From Artemisia argyi (Eukaryota > Streptophyta > Magnoliopsida > Asterales > Asteraceae), in NCBI GenBank assembly GCA_030686995.1, contig CM060691.1:88285055-88349054 (forward strand): a stretch of DNA of 64,000 bases. The letters are read 5' to 3'. Numbering within the stretch: position 1 is the stretch's first letter; every line of letters begins with the position of its first letter. Positions 53,211-63,677 of the stretch are shown here, one piece after another. The notes beneath the pieces were generated by a model, which worked only from the letters and a program-made list of their open reading frames with translations, searched no databases and had not been told where the DNA came from. The position numbers and the translations under genes were made by a program.

Positions 53211-53659
53211 TATAGAAACGTAGAGGGGGGGGGGTGGTGAATACGTTCCTCTTTAAAACTTAAAATATTTCGTACCAAATTTCCGATCAAGCGTGACTAA
53301 ATATGAATAGTTGTTACACTCAAGCAACCACATAAGCATGACATGAGGTTTAAACGTTTCTAATCTAATTCAGATTACAATAGGGACGGTCCTGTAAATA
53401 GGTGGACGGTCCTTTATCATTTGAGGGATCGTCGGTCGATAAAGGATCGCCACCAGTAGGTTTGCCAGTTTTATTTCGTGTGATTAAGTTTTCTTGTGTT
53501 TTGCGTTTCTAAGTTGGCTAGTTAATATCACAAGCATACATACAACAAACCACACAAACATAAATGTAATGCAAGCATAGGAAAGTAAAGAGATGGGAAG
53601 AGAAAACGCAAACCGGACACGATGATTTATAGTGATTCGGCATGAAGCACGTGTTCGTC
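53211..53659 (-). repeat. 5' LTR of the Copia-like element, interrupted
   Basis: Matches 43655-44105 with scattered substitutions and small indels. The terminal TG has become TA. The match stops at 53659, where the gypsy LTR starts; the rest should lie beyond the window. Confidence 0.85.
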
Positions 53660-55455
53660 TGTAACACCCCGAAATTTGATAAGCAGCGAAAGTCTAATCG
53701 GGGTCATTATAGTTTAGTATACAGTCATACTCATAGAAAACAATTCAAAAGATAGTCAATATCATTCCATGAAAACTCAGATAGTCAGAGATTACAAACA
53801 TTTTCCAAATGTTAATTGTTTCGCAAAAGAAGTGATGAGTTTGAAAAGAATGATATAATTATTGAAATAACAAGGGAGGTCCTATGTGCCCTTTTTCCAG
53901 CTCCGTGCCACCATGCCTACTAATTTCCTGAGATAAACATGCTTGAAAAGTCAACACAAAGGTTGAGTGAATCCATAGTAGTTTAAATAGTAATAGTGTG
54001 AACACAAGTCAAGCATTTGAAATAAACAAGCCAAGATAGACAGGTCTTGACTAAACTGGTGAAATATTGCACCTAAGCCTCACGAAACGCAAGCCTTAAC
54101 ATCGATTTGACATATCATGAAGATGATAACAATCACCTACACCACAGAGGATGTAAATGACAAGGGGCCCTCGGTGACAGGAAATGTGCCAAATTTCCAT
54201 AATACCTCGAATATAGCACACCTCCTGCCAAGTGATCACCTTGACAGAGGTGGGCTGCCATTCCAATAGATCTATCAACTATATTCGCGCTCACTCGCAA
54301 GTGATTAAGGTTCGTGATATGAGGGACTTGTAGCACAGGTGTCAATTTAGGCAATATCAGGTGATAACAACATACAGAAAATACTTGTGTTCGATTTATA
54401 GCATGTATCTCCCCACAGAGTTTAAAAACAATTAAAATGTGGGACCATGAACTCACCTGACAGGTGTGTATGAATCACAACGGTGCTCAAAAGTGATGGT
54501 GTACTGCTATGATTAGCAATGAAATTCCTCCGACTTGCGACCTATAAATATATAGTCATCGGTGTTTTAGATTCGATTTGTAAATGACATGTGATATGTC
54601 TCGTGTACGGTGATATCCATTCGGGTGTCTTAATATAATCCAAAATAATTTACGTAGTTATTTGTATCGTTGTTACAAACCGGTGTTCAATAAATGTTAA
54701 TTCATTTGTGAAAATAATATTGTTTAAAAATATTTATAATTAAATATTTTCAGTAAAGTTATATATTTATTTTTAGGTTACAAAGTATATACATATTTAT
54801 AAATAAAAATCAAATTATACAAGATAATTAATTAATAAAGTACCTTTACCATATTTGACCCTTAACTTTAATAAAGTTACACTTTTTTCCCCTTGGTGAA
54901 AAATAATTACATTTTAGTCCTTGTTATAACTTTTGCACTTTTACACCTCAATCTTTGGAAAAATTATAGTTTCTACCCTTCGTTTTATTCAAATATTCGA
55001 CAGTTTCCAAAGTGGTCCGAAAGTTTGGTGATTTTATCACTTTTAGTCCCTTAACGTGGGACTTTTGCAAAAATACTCCAAAATCTAATTTTTGAAAAGT
55101 TAACTTTTATTTTTATAAAAGTTACCATTTTTATCTTCTAAATTTATAAAAATCAGTTTTTATAAATTTAATATCATTATGAAAATCTTAAATTTCCCAA
55201 TCGAAAATTCATAAGGAAAAATTGGTTGGGCTCGTTAGCTCGGTTAAGGCCTATAATGGGTTTCACTTGTCTAAAATTAGTACTCGACTAGGATTTGGTT
55301 TTGGCTTCGTTTAAGTAGTATAAGATCGTGTAGGGTTTGCATGTTTTGATAGTTTGATTAAGTGTGAGTCGGTGAATTAGGGTGTCGAAGGAAATATATG
55401 TATTGTACGCGTAAAAATGAAATGGCGAGGCCTTTCCTCAAGGGTGTTGAGGCAT

Positions 55456-55458
<3 letters not shown>

Positions 55459-55529
<71 letters not shown>
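55459..55529. repeat. (TA)n microsatellite in gypsy LTR
   Basis: About 35 TA units. Confidence 0.95.
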
Positions 55530-55533
<4 letters not shown>

Positions 55534-55884
55534 TAAGTGCAACGATAGTTTAGACTTAGAAAATAGTGTGTGTCGTGTGATAAGTAAACGTGGTATGCAT
55601 GAAACGAGTAAAAGTAGAATATGAAAAGGCTGATGATGACTTACAACACCAAAATGGTGGTGAAGAGTTCGTGTGGTGTGAGCAAACGAGAACAAGCAAA
55701 TGTTACACCCTCTTCGTCTAACGATTCCTTATCCAAAAGAGTTACCCAACTCATTCCAAACCCAAAACCTTGCTTGTACGCCTAGATCCCTCTCGACAGC
55801 AACAAGAAAGAAAGAAATAGAGTGTTTGTGATTTGAGAATTTTGGTGATACTTGAGAGTGTGTGAAATCTTGCTATTAATGTGA

Positions 55885-55894
55885 CTTATATAGG
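55885..55894 (-). promoter_or_regulatory. TATA-like box in gypsy LTR
   Basis: CCTATATAAG on the minus strand, about 1.1 kb inside the LTR 5' end, in the sense of the element. Confidence 0.45.
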
Positions 55895-56609
55895 GTAGTA
55901 AGAGTAGTCTGAATGTTTCCATGCGGCACAACACAATCCGAGTGGCCACTTCCTCTCTCGACAAAGTTGTCTAGCTTGTTGAGTGTTGTCATGTCGAGTT
56001 GCAAGAGTTGAAGGCTACATCCATGTTTTAATGCTAGGACTTGGAGGGATATAGACCATGTGTGTACCTTGAAAATCTTGTTTATTGTTTGTGTTAGAAG
56101 TTTAAGAAACACATTACCTAGTGGTTTAAGTGTTTTAGTGTATAATGTGGTTAACCATGGGTTTGACGGCTCCATATGGTGGCTCCTTTGTCGCATGAAA
56201 CAAAGTCAAAGGGAGGTGGTATGTTTGTGTCGTGTGAGTAGGAAACCAAGAAATCAAAACGTGTGTATATTCATATTGCCCTCATTTCTTGTTCGTTTGA
56301 TTCGCATGAAATGCAAAGAAAATAAACAGCCACATGGGCTGGTGCAAAACTCGGCCCAAAAGAAAAATAAGAATGAAAATGGTGTGGTGGGCTTGAAGTG
56401 GTGCTCGGCCCAGCAGTGGGGCAAAAGAAAAAGTAGCTTTGGGCTAAGGGTGACGTCCGGCCCAAAAATATAACGGGGTATCGGAGATTAGTATAATCGT
56501 GACTTTAGTTTCGATATCGGTGTCGGTTCATGAAAACCATGAAAATATAAATGGTGTCATCATACGTATATATATACTTATACATACATAGTGAAAATAA
56601 CTTGTAATA

Positions 56610-56613
<4 letters not shown>

Positions 56614-56696
<83 letters not shown>
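56614..56696. repeat. (TA)n microsatellite in gypsy LTR
   Basis: About 41 TA units. Confidence 0.95.
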
Positions 56697-56697
<1 letters not shown>

Positions 56698-56979
56698 CAT
56701 TATATATATTAATAATATCTCGGTGTCCAATTAGGGTGCCAGGTCGCAAGTGGGAGTTACCGGTATTAACCTCATTGGGTGACATCCAAGAGTGACAATC
56801 GGGTGATATCAGGTGACAAAACATAATCGGGTGACAACAAACGGTGACTGAAATAATTGGGTGTCAAACAAATGGTGTCTCATATAAAAATTTCAAATTA
56901 GCCCACAAAAATGGCTTAGTTTAGAATAGTGTCGATAATTAGCATTAATAAATGACCTGGGATTTTACGGAGTATTACA

Positions 56980-56990
56980 GTACCCACCCG
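56980..56990 (-). other. Polypurine tract of the gypsy element
   Basis: Minus strand CGGGTGGGTAC lies between the pol stop codon (56991-56993) and the LTR start TGTAATACTCC. It would prime plus-strand DNA synthesis. Confidence 0.6.
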
Positions 56991-58545
56991 TTAGATTGGA
57001 TTCGTTCCAGAATCCAAAGTTGAATCGGTGCTCGGGGTTATCTCATCAAATAGTTGTGGGTATTTGGCACGCATTTGATCCTCGCGCTCCCAGGTGAACT
57101 TGGGTCCTCTCTTAGAGTTCTATCTGACCTTAACAATGGGAATGCGACTATGCTTAAGTCGTTTGATCTCCCTATCCATAATCTCAACGGGTTCCTCAAT
57201 AAAGTTCAACTTATCGTCGATTCTGATCTCCTTCAATGGAATCACAAGGGTTTCATCCGATAAACACTTTTTCAAATTTGACACGTGGAAGGTGTTGTGT
57301 ACTCTACTGAGTTCCTCAGGTAATTCAAGTTTGTATGCCACGGGACCAATCCTTTCAATGATCTCGAAGGGTCCAACGTATCTTGGGTTTAACTTTCCAC
57401 ATTTTCCAAACCTAATCATCCCTTTCCAAGGTGATACCTTAAGCATGACCTTGTCACCAACTTGAAACTCTATTGTTTTCCTTCGCACATCGGCATAACT
57501 CTTTTGTCGATCCCTGGCGGCTTGTAATCGTTGCCTAATCTTTACTATCTTCTCAGTGGTTTCAAGAATCAACTCGGGACTTGAGAGTTTTACATCTCCA
57601 ATCTCAGCCCAACAAACTGGTGATCGACACTTTCTTCCATAAAGTGCTTCAAACGGTGCAACCTTAATACAAGTGTGATAACTGTTGTTATATGAGAATT
57701 CTGCTAACGGTAGGTGTTTATCCCAGCCTTTTCCAAAATCAATCACACATGCCCTAAGCATGTCTTCCAGGGTCTGTATAGTCCTTTCACTTTGACCATC
57801 GGTCTGTGGATGGTAAGTTGTACTCATATCTAACTTAGTTCCCAAGGCTTTCTGTAAAGATCTCCAAAAGTTAGACGTGAAACGGCTGTCTCAGTCGGAG
57901 ATAATCGAAATCGGCCCTCCATGCCTGGAAACTGATATCCTTTAGGTACAAATGTGCAAGAACGTCCATATCATCAGTCTCTTTGATTGGCAAGAAGTGC
58001 GCTGACTTCGTGAGACGATCGACAATAACGCAAATAGTGTCCAAACCACTCGATGTCCTGGGTAATTTCTTAATGAAGTCCATTGTAATTCTTTCCCATT
58101 TCCACATTGGTAGCTCGGGTTGAATCAAAAGACCAGATGGTTTTTGATGTTCAACCTTTACCCTTGAGCAGGTCAAACACTTACCGACATACTCTGCAAT
58201 CTCAGCTTTCATGTTTGGCCACCAATACAACTTCTTTAGATCGTGATACATTTTGTCCGAACCAGGATGAATGGAATATTTAGACTTATGAGACTCATGC
58301 ATGATGAGGTCTCGTATCCCTTCATACAATGGAATCCAACTTCTGTCCTTGAAACATAGCCTTCCATCTGGTTTCTTGACAAATCCATTCATGCTTTCTG
58401 GCATGCCGTAAATCTTCTCGTGCAGCCTATTCTCTTCCTTGAGGGCCTCAGCTTGAACTTCAAGAATTTGAGACGGAAGTGGTGATCTAATTGTTATACC
58501 CAATGATCTAACTCTGAGGGGTCTAAGTCGTTCCTTTCGACTCAA
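56991..58545 (-). pseudogene. pol: gypsy integrase and chromodomain-like tail, broken
   Basis: Integrase inserts the element into host DNA. The zinc-binding part shows [17 protein letters not shown] and CLTC. The first catalytic Asp is in TMDF near 58080; the second lies in a shifted stretch near 57890; the Glu is in GQSERTIQ near 57788. The tail has [14 protein letters not shown] and RYVGPFEI, then [19 protein letters not shown] and, past a stop, a FTWERE segment typical of chromodomain-like ends. Breaks: an extra base near 57931-57936, TGA at 57891-57893 (Arg codon changed at CpG) and TAG at 57120-57122 (Trp to stop). The true end is TAA at 56991-56993, 11 bp before the LTR. Confidence 0.88.
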
Positions 58546-59942
58546 GGCATCTGCTACAACGTTTGCCTTCCCCGGGTGATAACGAATCTCACAATCATAG
58601 TCACTTAGTAACTCTAGCCATCGACGTTGTCTCATGTTCAACTCCTTTTGATCTAAAATGTGCTGAAGGCTCTTGTGATCGGTGAAAACCGTACACTTGG
58701 TTCCATATTGGTAGTGTCTCCAGATCTTAAGAGCGAATACTACCGCTCCTAATTCTAGATCATGAGTAGTGTAGTTCTCCTCGTGTGGTTTAAGTTGTCT
58801 AGAAGCGTAACCGATTACTTTAAGTCTCTGCATCAATACGGCACCCAAACCTTGGATTGATGTGTTACAATATAACACGAAGTCCTCACTTCCTTCAGGT
58901 AGTGCTAATATCGGTGCTTCACAAAGTTTCTGCTTCAAAAATTGAAATGCCGATTCTTGTTCATTTCCCCAGTCAAACTTCTTCTTCTTCTGTGTTAACT
59001 CAGTCAAAGGTTTAGCAATCCTTGAAAAACCTTCAATAAATCTCCGATAGTATCCGACAAGACCTAAAAATTGGCGTATCTCGGTAGGACTCGTAGGTGA
59101 CGCCCAATTTTTAACAGCTTCGATCTTGGCGGGATCAACATGAATACCCTTACTGTCGATAACATGCCCAAGAAATTGTACCTTCTCAATCCAAAAATCA
59201 CACTTTGAAAATTTGGCGTATAATTTCTCTTCTCTGAGCAATGTTAGTATAGCCTTTAAGTGTTCTGCGTGCTCTTCCTTACTATGTGAATAAATAAGGA
59301 TATCATCAATGAATACAATCAAAAACTTATCCAGATAGGGTTTGCACACTTGGTTCATTAAGTCCATAAATACAGCGGGTGCATTTGTTAGACCGAATGA
59401 CATTACTTGGAATTCGTAGTGACTGTATCTTGTCCTGAAAGCCGTCTTAGGGATGTCTTCTTCCCTAACTCTCAGTTGGTGATAACCCGATCTCAAATCA
59501 ATCTTCGAGTAGACACTCGATCCTTGCAGTTGATCAAACAAATCGTCAATCCTTGGCAACGGGATATCGATTCTTCACCGTAAGTTCGTTCAACTCACAA
59601 TAATCGATACACATCCTGAAGGTTCCATCCTTCTTCTTCACAAACAACACCGGGGCTTCCCACGGTGATGAACTTGGGTGAATAAATCCTTTATCTGACA
59701 ATTCCTTGCAATTTCCCAGATAACTCCTTCATTTCCGACGGTGCTAGCCTATAGGGTGTTCGTGCTACAGGTGCTGCTCCTGGCATCAAGGCAATTTGAA
59801 ATTCCACTTGACGAGTCGGCAGAAGGCCAGGAAAGTCCTCAGGAAAAACCTCTGGAAAGTTTCTGACTACTGGCACATCCTCGAGTCGCTTCTCTTCCGA
59901 CTTCTTCTCGGTGACTTGAGCCATAAAGACTTGACATCCTCA
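58545..59942 (-). pseudogene. pol: gypsy reverse transcriptase and RNase H, broken
   Basis: Reverse transcriptase copies the element RNA into DNA and RNase H removes the RNA strand. The minus strand has [29 protein letters not shown] and the catalytic FIDD box at 59302-59313. RNase H has DLELGA, FTDHKSL and VVADALSR, but the first catalytic Asp is Asn (CNTS, codon 58864-58866). Two frameshifts split the N-terminal part: an extra base near 59703-59706 and an extra C in the GGG (plus) at 59561-59563. Upstream, MAQVTEKK...[14 protein letters not shown] is the usual stretch before RT. Confidence 0.9.
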
Positions 59943-60353
59943 TTAGATGTACTTCCCAACTTTGACGCAAGAAACGATGCTCAGACGTGTCTTACTTCGC
60001 TCTCTCCGAACAATCAGGGTTTCGTCATTCAGAGGGATGTGAACGACCTTTTCGTCACAAATGATCTTAGCACGGTTCTCGGATAACCAATCCATTCCTA
60101 CAACGACGTTGAAACTACCAAATCTAGTAGGCATAAGGTCAATGTCTAATGGGTGTCTAGTAGTCGTAGGGTGCAACCTCGGAGTATAGTGCTAGTACTT
60201 ACTAGCTTTCCATCGGCTAGTTCAATCTGATACGTGGTGTCTAGTTTGGTCGGTGTAATATTAAGTAGGGGTGCAAGAGAAATATATACGAAACTTTGAT
60301 CGGCTCCGGAATCAAATAAAACTTTAACGAGGCGGTTGTTTAGAAAGAACGTA
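59940..60353 (-). pseudogene. pol: gypsy aspartic protease, broken
   Basis: Protease cuts the polyprotein. The active-site DSGAD lies at 60299-60313 in LFDSGADQSFV, followed by GMDWL in the shifted second half. The reading frame shifts at the gag junction near 60353 (one G missing) and again near 60153 (one base missing). Two adjacent stops, TAA and TGA, at 59940-59945 close it before RT. Confidence 0.85.
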
Positions 60354-61530
60354 CCCGTGCTACGTTCGGATCTTGCTGGACATTCCCATCTCCCAGCACG
60401 TATGCTCTCCCACGTGCATTGTTATCCTTATTTGGACACTGACGTCTGTAGTGTCCTTTCTCTCCACAAGCATGGCATACTACAGCCACGGGTTGCAAAT
60501 TAGCTCCTGTAGCCTTGCAATCTTGTATCTTATGTCCAATCCTTGAACATTTCCCGCACTTAGCATAGCAGGGTCCAGTATGATGCATCTTACACTTGTC
60601 ACTGAATGTAAGAGGTCCAGCATAGCTAGCATCCTTAACTGGTGCGGCGACATAAGCTGTGACAGCTTCCTGTCGTCGGTTCTGTTGATTGTGATGGGTG
60701 TTTCTGTCATGGTGATAGTTACGGTTGGGGTTACGGTTCTTGTTGTTGCTGTTGTTGTTGTTGTTGCTGTTTGTCTTCCGATCATCAAACTTCCTTTTGT
60801 GATCGTTGTTCCCCTGAGCAGAGTTACGCTTAATCTCCCGGTCTAGCAGTCTTTGGGCAATAGTCATTGCTTCTTCCAAAGATTGAGGCTTCGACGAGGT
60901 GACGTTTCCCTCAATGCTCCTGGGTAATCCCTCCATATACCTCTCTAAAAACTTTTCCAAATCGGGAACCTTTGAAGGACAAAGTGTGGCAAGCTCCTGA
61001 AATCTACTATCATAAGCCCTGAGATCATTTCCTTTCACAACCAACGTGTGAAACTCATCTTCTAACTTCTTGATCTCGCCTCTAGGGTAGAACTTCTTCA
61101 GCATCTTCTCCTTAAAGTCAGCCCAGGTGATCTGATAGGCCTCTTCCCCACCTATCTTCTGAGCAGTTGCATTCCACCAAGACAACGCGTCTTCCAACAA
61201 TGTTCCAGTAGCAAACGAGACTCTGCTTTCAGCGGCACAACCGTTCCTCAAAAACACAGTCTCAGTTCGCTCAAACCATCGAGCAAGCTCAGTTACTCCT
61301 TCAGTCCCTTTGAAGTGAGATGGTTTACAAGCTATGAAGTCCTTATAGGTACACTTTCGAGTCGCAGCGGACTCACTTTCAGCAGTGGCTTGGTTATTGC
61401 TACTAGTTCGTGCCATTGCAGCAACCTGCTCTTCCAAAGTTGTAGCAACACTGTCGGCAACCAACTTTCTGATAGTAGCCTGGGTCATAGCGAGTGACAA
61501 GGTAGCAGTAGCGGTTTTCCTTGGGGCCAT
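60340..61530 (-). CDS. gag: gypsy Gag
   Basis: Gag forms the particle and binds the element RNA. The open frame begins at 61569, but I choose the Met at 61530 (MAPRK), since the 13 residues before it look like leader. It has the retrotransposon gag fold with FKGTEG, WFERTE, LSWWNA and FYPRGE, then a basic, Asn-rich stretch. Two CCHC knuckles follow: CGKCSRIGHKIQDC and CHACGEKGHYRRQC. At 396 residues it is normal in length and is the only unbroken frame of the element. It ends at a TAA caused by a lost base at the junction with protease, where related elements usually read on into pol. Confidence 0.88.
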   Translation of the reverse strand: MAPRKTATATLSLAMTQATIRKLVADSVATTLEEQVAAMARTSSNNQATAESESAATRKCTYKDFIACKPSHFKGTEGVTELARWFERTETVFLRNGCAAESRVSFATGTLLEDALSWWNATAQKIGGEEAYQITWADFKEKMLKKFYPRGEIKKLEDEFHTLVVKGNDLRAYDSRFQELATLCPSKVPDLEKFLERYMEGLPRSIEGNVTSSKPQSLEEAMTIAQRLLDREIKRNSAQGNNDHKRKFDDRKTNSNNNNNSNNKNRNPNRNYHHDRNTHHNQQNRRQEAVTAYVAAPVKDASYAGPLTFSDKCKMHHTGPCYAKCGKCSRIGHKIQDCKATGANLQPVAVVCHACGEKGHYRRQCPNKDNNARGRAYVLGDGNVQQDPNVARVRSF

Positions 61531-61927
61531 AACTCTATAAAATCGCACATGTATAAGTACAAATCCCAAACATCAATCAATAACAAGAGAAATAATGCAA
61601 CCAAACTCATAATAGTCGAGATCATCACAAAGTACATATCACAACCACACCATGAATACATACATCAACAGAAACCATATCATTCATAAATAATCATCAC
61701 GACATGTAACAACTCACATGGAATTTATAATATGAATCTCAATATGGGAGCATAATAAAAGATCAGACTACTAGAACATCATAAATCAATATCAATACAG
61801 TACAATCATAACCAACATAAAGTTTTAATAATTTTGAATTCATTGTTACAAAACAATAAGATATAATATTATTAATGCCACAGGCGGTAAGTTAAGATGT
61901 CTCTGAATGTAATGATATGTCATAGAT
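61531..61927 (-). other. Spacer between pre-gag frame and gag
   Basis: About 400 bp, AT-rich, no coding sign. It may carry a 3' UTR of the first frame, or an intron or packaging signal. Nothing specific is visible. Confidence 0.5.
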
Positions 61928-63424
61928 CTATGAAGGTCCAGGTGCGCCTCCTGATCTCCTCTCCCGCTCTCTGATGATCCTGATCATCTTTAACATCTCC
62001 AAATCCCTGGATCTCTCACGAGCATGAATCTCCTCAATAGTGGCTGAAAGAGTGTGGATGGTAGTACTAGATGCGGCTAACTCCTGTGTCTGATGCTCTA
62101 GCATCTGCTGCGTGATGATCGCTACCGCTCTCAAATCCTCCATCTCATGCCTCTGAACATCTAGTCGATGACCAAACTCAGTGATGGTAGCCTGTACCTC
62201 CTCGATCTCTGTCCCCATCATCTCAAATACCATCTCTAAAGCTGTCCTATGTACCACGAGGTTCTCGACCTCCTCCTGCATACACTCAATCCTCTCCAAG
62301 GATATATCCTCAATAACTCCCAACAGCTCATCAAGACGATCCTCATGTCTAACTAATCTAGCAGCCAAAATAGGGATAGTATGGTGTATCGGCTCCCCAG
62401 TGACCGGTAACACCGCTGAAGAGCCATCTCCAAGCTTAGCAGCCCTAGGCGATCCCTCAACCAATCTCCATCTGTGAATGTAATCCAACAAAAACGACCA
62501 TCGGCGAGCATCAACCAATCTATGAATGTCGGGTGTGGTGGGGGTCTCAGTGGGAACAGGTGAAGGTGATGGAACAGGTGATGAAGTAGGTGATGGTATC
62601 GGTATGGTAGTAGTCTGAGAGTAGAAAACTGTAGGTGGTGCCATGGGTGGCAAAACCTTAGAGGTGTGGGGTGCTGTGTAAGTAGGTAGCATGTAAGGAT
62701 GAGGCTCAGGTGGGGGTGATACGGGTGATGGTGGAGGTGCTGGTGATGCCACAGGTGTCAGCTCTGGCATAGAAACAGGTGGTAGTACAGATGTGGGTGA
62801 TGGTACAGGTGTAGGTACAGGTGGTGTAACAGTAGAAGCAGGCAAAATACAGACTCATTTCCGAGCCGTGCATTTGCGGGTAAAGTCTCCCTCATGATAT
62901 CGAAACAACTCTCCGAAAGGCTCAGGCTCATAGGGCTCAAGAATCCTCACTTTCTTGCGCCGACGAATCGGTGTAGGCGGGGATGGTGGTGGGATAGAAG
63001 CAGCAGTGTCAGAAGTATCGGAGTCAGAAGACTCGTCATCAGCATCTGAACCGGTGTGGTGACTAGCAGGTGGTTTAGGACGGTCATCAGCCGCAAGAAA
63101 CTACTGAGACGTCAGGTACTGATCATAAAGGTACTGCCCCTGTGTCATAGGTCCACATACAGGACGAAAGAGAGGCTGAATAACAAAAGAATCAATGGGT
63201 GTAGAAACAACCTCACCCTCCTCAAAAGGCTCAGTATCAGCAGATGGGTCTCCAGATGGAACAGGAGATGGTATGCCAGGTGATACAGGTTGGGTATCAT
63301 GGTCAGAATCATGGGTGTCTCGGGTGTCATGGGTGTCATAGTTAGATAGGTCAATTGTAGGGTAGGTGGATGATGCCGGCACGACGTCGTCACTGTCGGA
63401 CAAAATGATAACCGGGGGCGACAT
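61928..63424 (-). pseudogene. Extra pre-gag reading frame of the gypsy element, two stops
   Basis: A single minus-strand frame of 498 codons runs from MSPPVIILSDSDD to RSGGAPGPS, with only two in-frame stops, TAG at 63101-63103 and TGA at 62855-62857. It starts with an acidic SDSDD motif and Ser/Asp-rich low-complexity sequence, then RRRKKVRILEPYEPEPFGE (a basic patch), then a long Pro-rich segment with PSP/PVP repeats. The last 170 residues are charged and heptad-like, so a coiled coil is likely. I recall similar frames before gag in Asteraceae gypsy elements, sometimes annotated as extensin-like. Function unknown. Confidence 0.65.
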
Positions 63425-63660
63425 GGTACTGTAATATCCCAAAAATAGCAGTAATATAAGTCATTTAGTCTACATAATGCTACATGTACAGTGATCATAG
63501 TGTCATAGTGATCTAAATGCAATGGGTGCTAAAATCAAACCTTAAAACATGACGTTGGCAAGCGCTGGCACGGAAGGCACTTTGGTGATAAATAGTTTGT
63601 TTAAAATCCGGTGAGGTTATAGTCCAATGTTTTGAAAAACCATTTGGTTCTCTATAACCA
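63425..63660 (-). other. 5' leader of the gypsy element
   Basis: 236 bp between the primer site and the pre-gag frame. No coding sign. Confidence 0.6.
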
Positions 63661-63674
63661 TGGCTCTGATACCA
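63661..63674 (-). other. Primer binding site, initiator Met-tRNA
   Basis: Minus strand TGGTATCAGAGCCA, three bases from the LTR end TGTTGCA. It primes reverse transcription of the gypsy element. Confidence 0.88.
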
Positions 63675-63677
63675 ATC

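Larger units (their letters stand above)
43655..53659 (-). mobile_element. Copia-like non-coding LTR element, nested into twice
   Basis: Left LTR 43655-45477, internal region 45478-53210, and the first 449 bp of the right LTR (53211-53659), which is cut by the gypsy element at 53660. Minus-strand purine tract AAAAAGGGGGAGAT borders the left LTR and an initiator Met-tRNA primer site borders the right one, so it reads on the minus strand. A 3.0-kb solo LTR lies inside. Without it the internal region is about 4.7 kb, and I find no gag or pol sequence. Extra purine tracts at about 45551-45565 and 45772-45781 suggest a Sirevirus-derived, LARD-like element. Confidence 0.8.
53660..56979 (-). repeat. 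3' LTR of the gypsy element, 3.3 kb
   Basis: Plus orientation starts TGTAACACCCCGAAATTTG and ends GGAGTATTACA. It holds two TA arrays (55459-55529 and 56614-56696) and a minus-strand TATA-like box (55885-55894). The frame at 56060-56473 lies within it and has no known domain. Confidence 0.9.

Noticed and set aside
56060..56473. Frame of 137 residues in the gypsy LTR
   Set aside because: Antisense to the element, no domain, inside U3-like sequence.
59796..60086. Plus-strand frame of 96 residues
   Set aside because: Antisense shadow of the protease-RT region.
63661..63674. Possible tRNA gene piece
   Set aside because: It is a primer binding site at an LTR border; no cloverleaf surrounds it. 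The same applies at 38524 and 53197.
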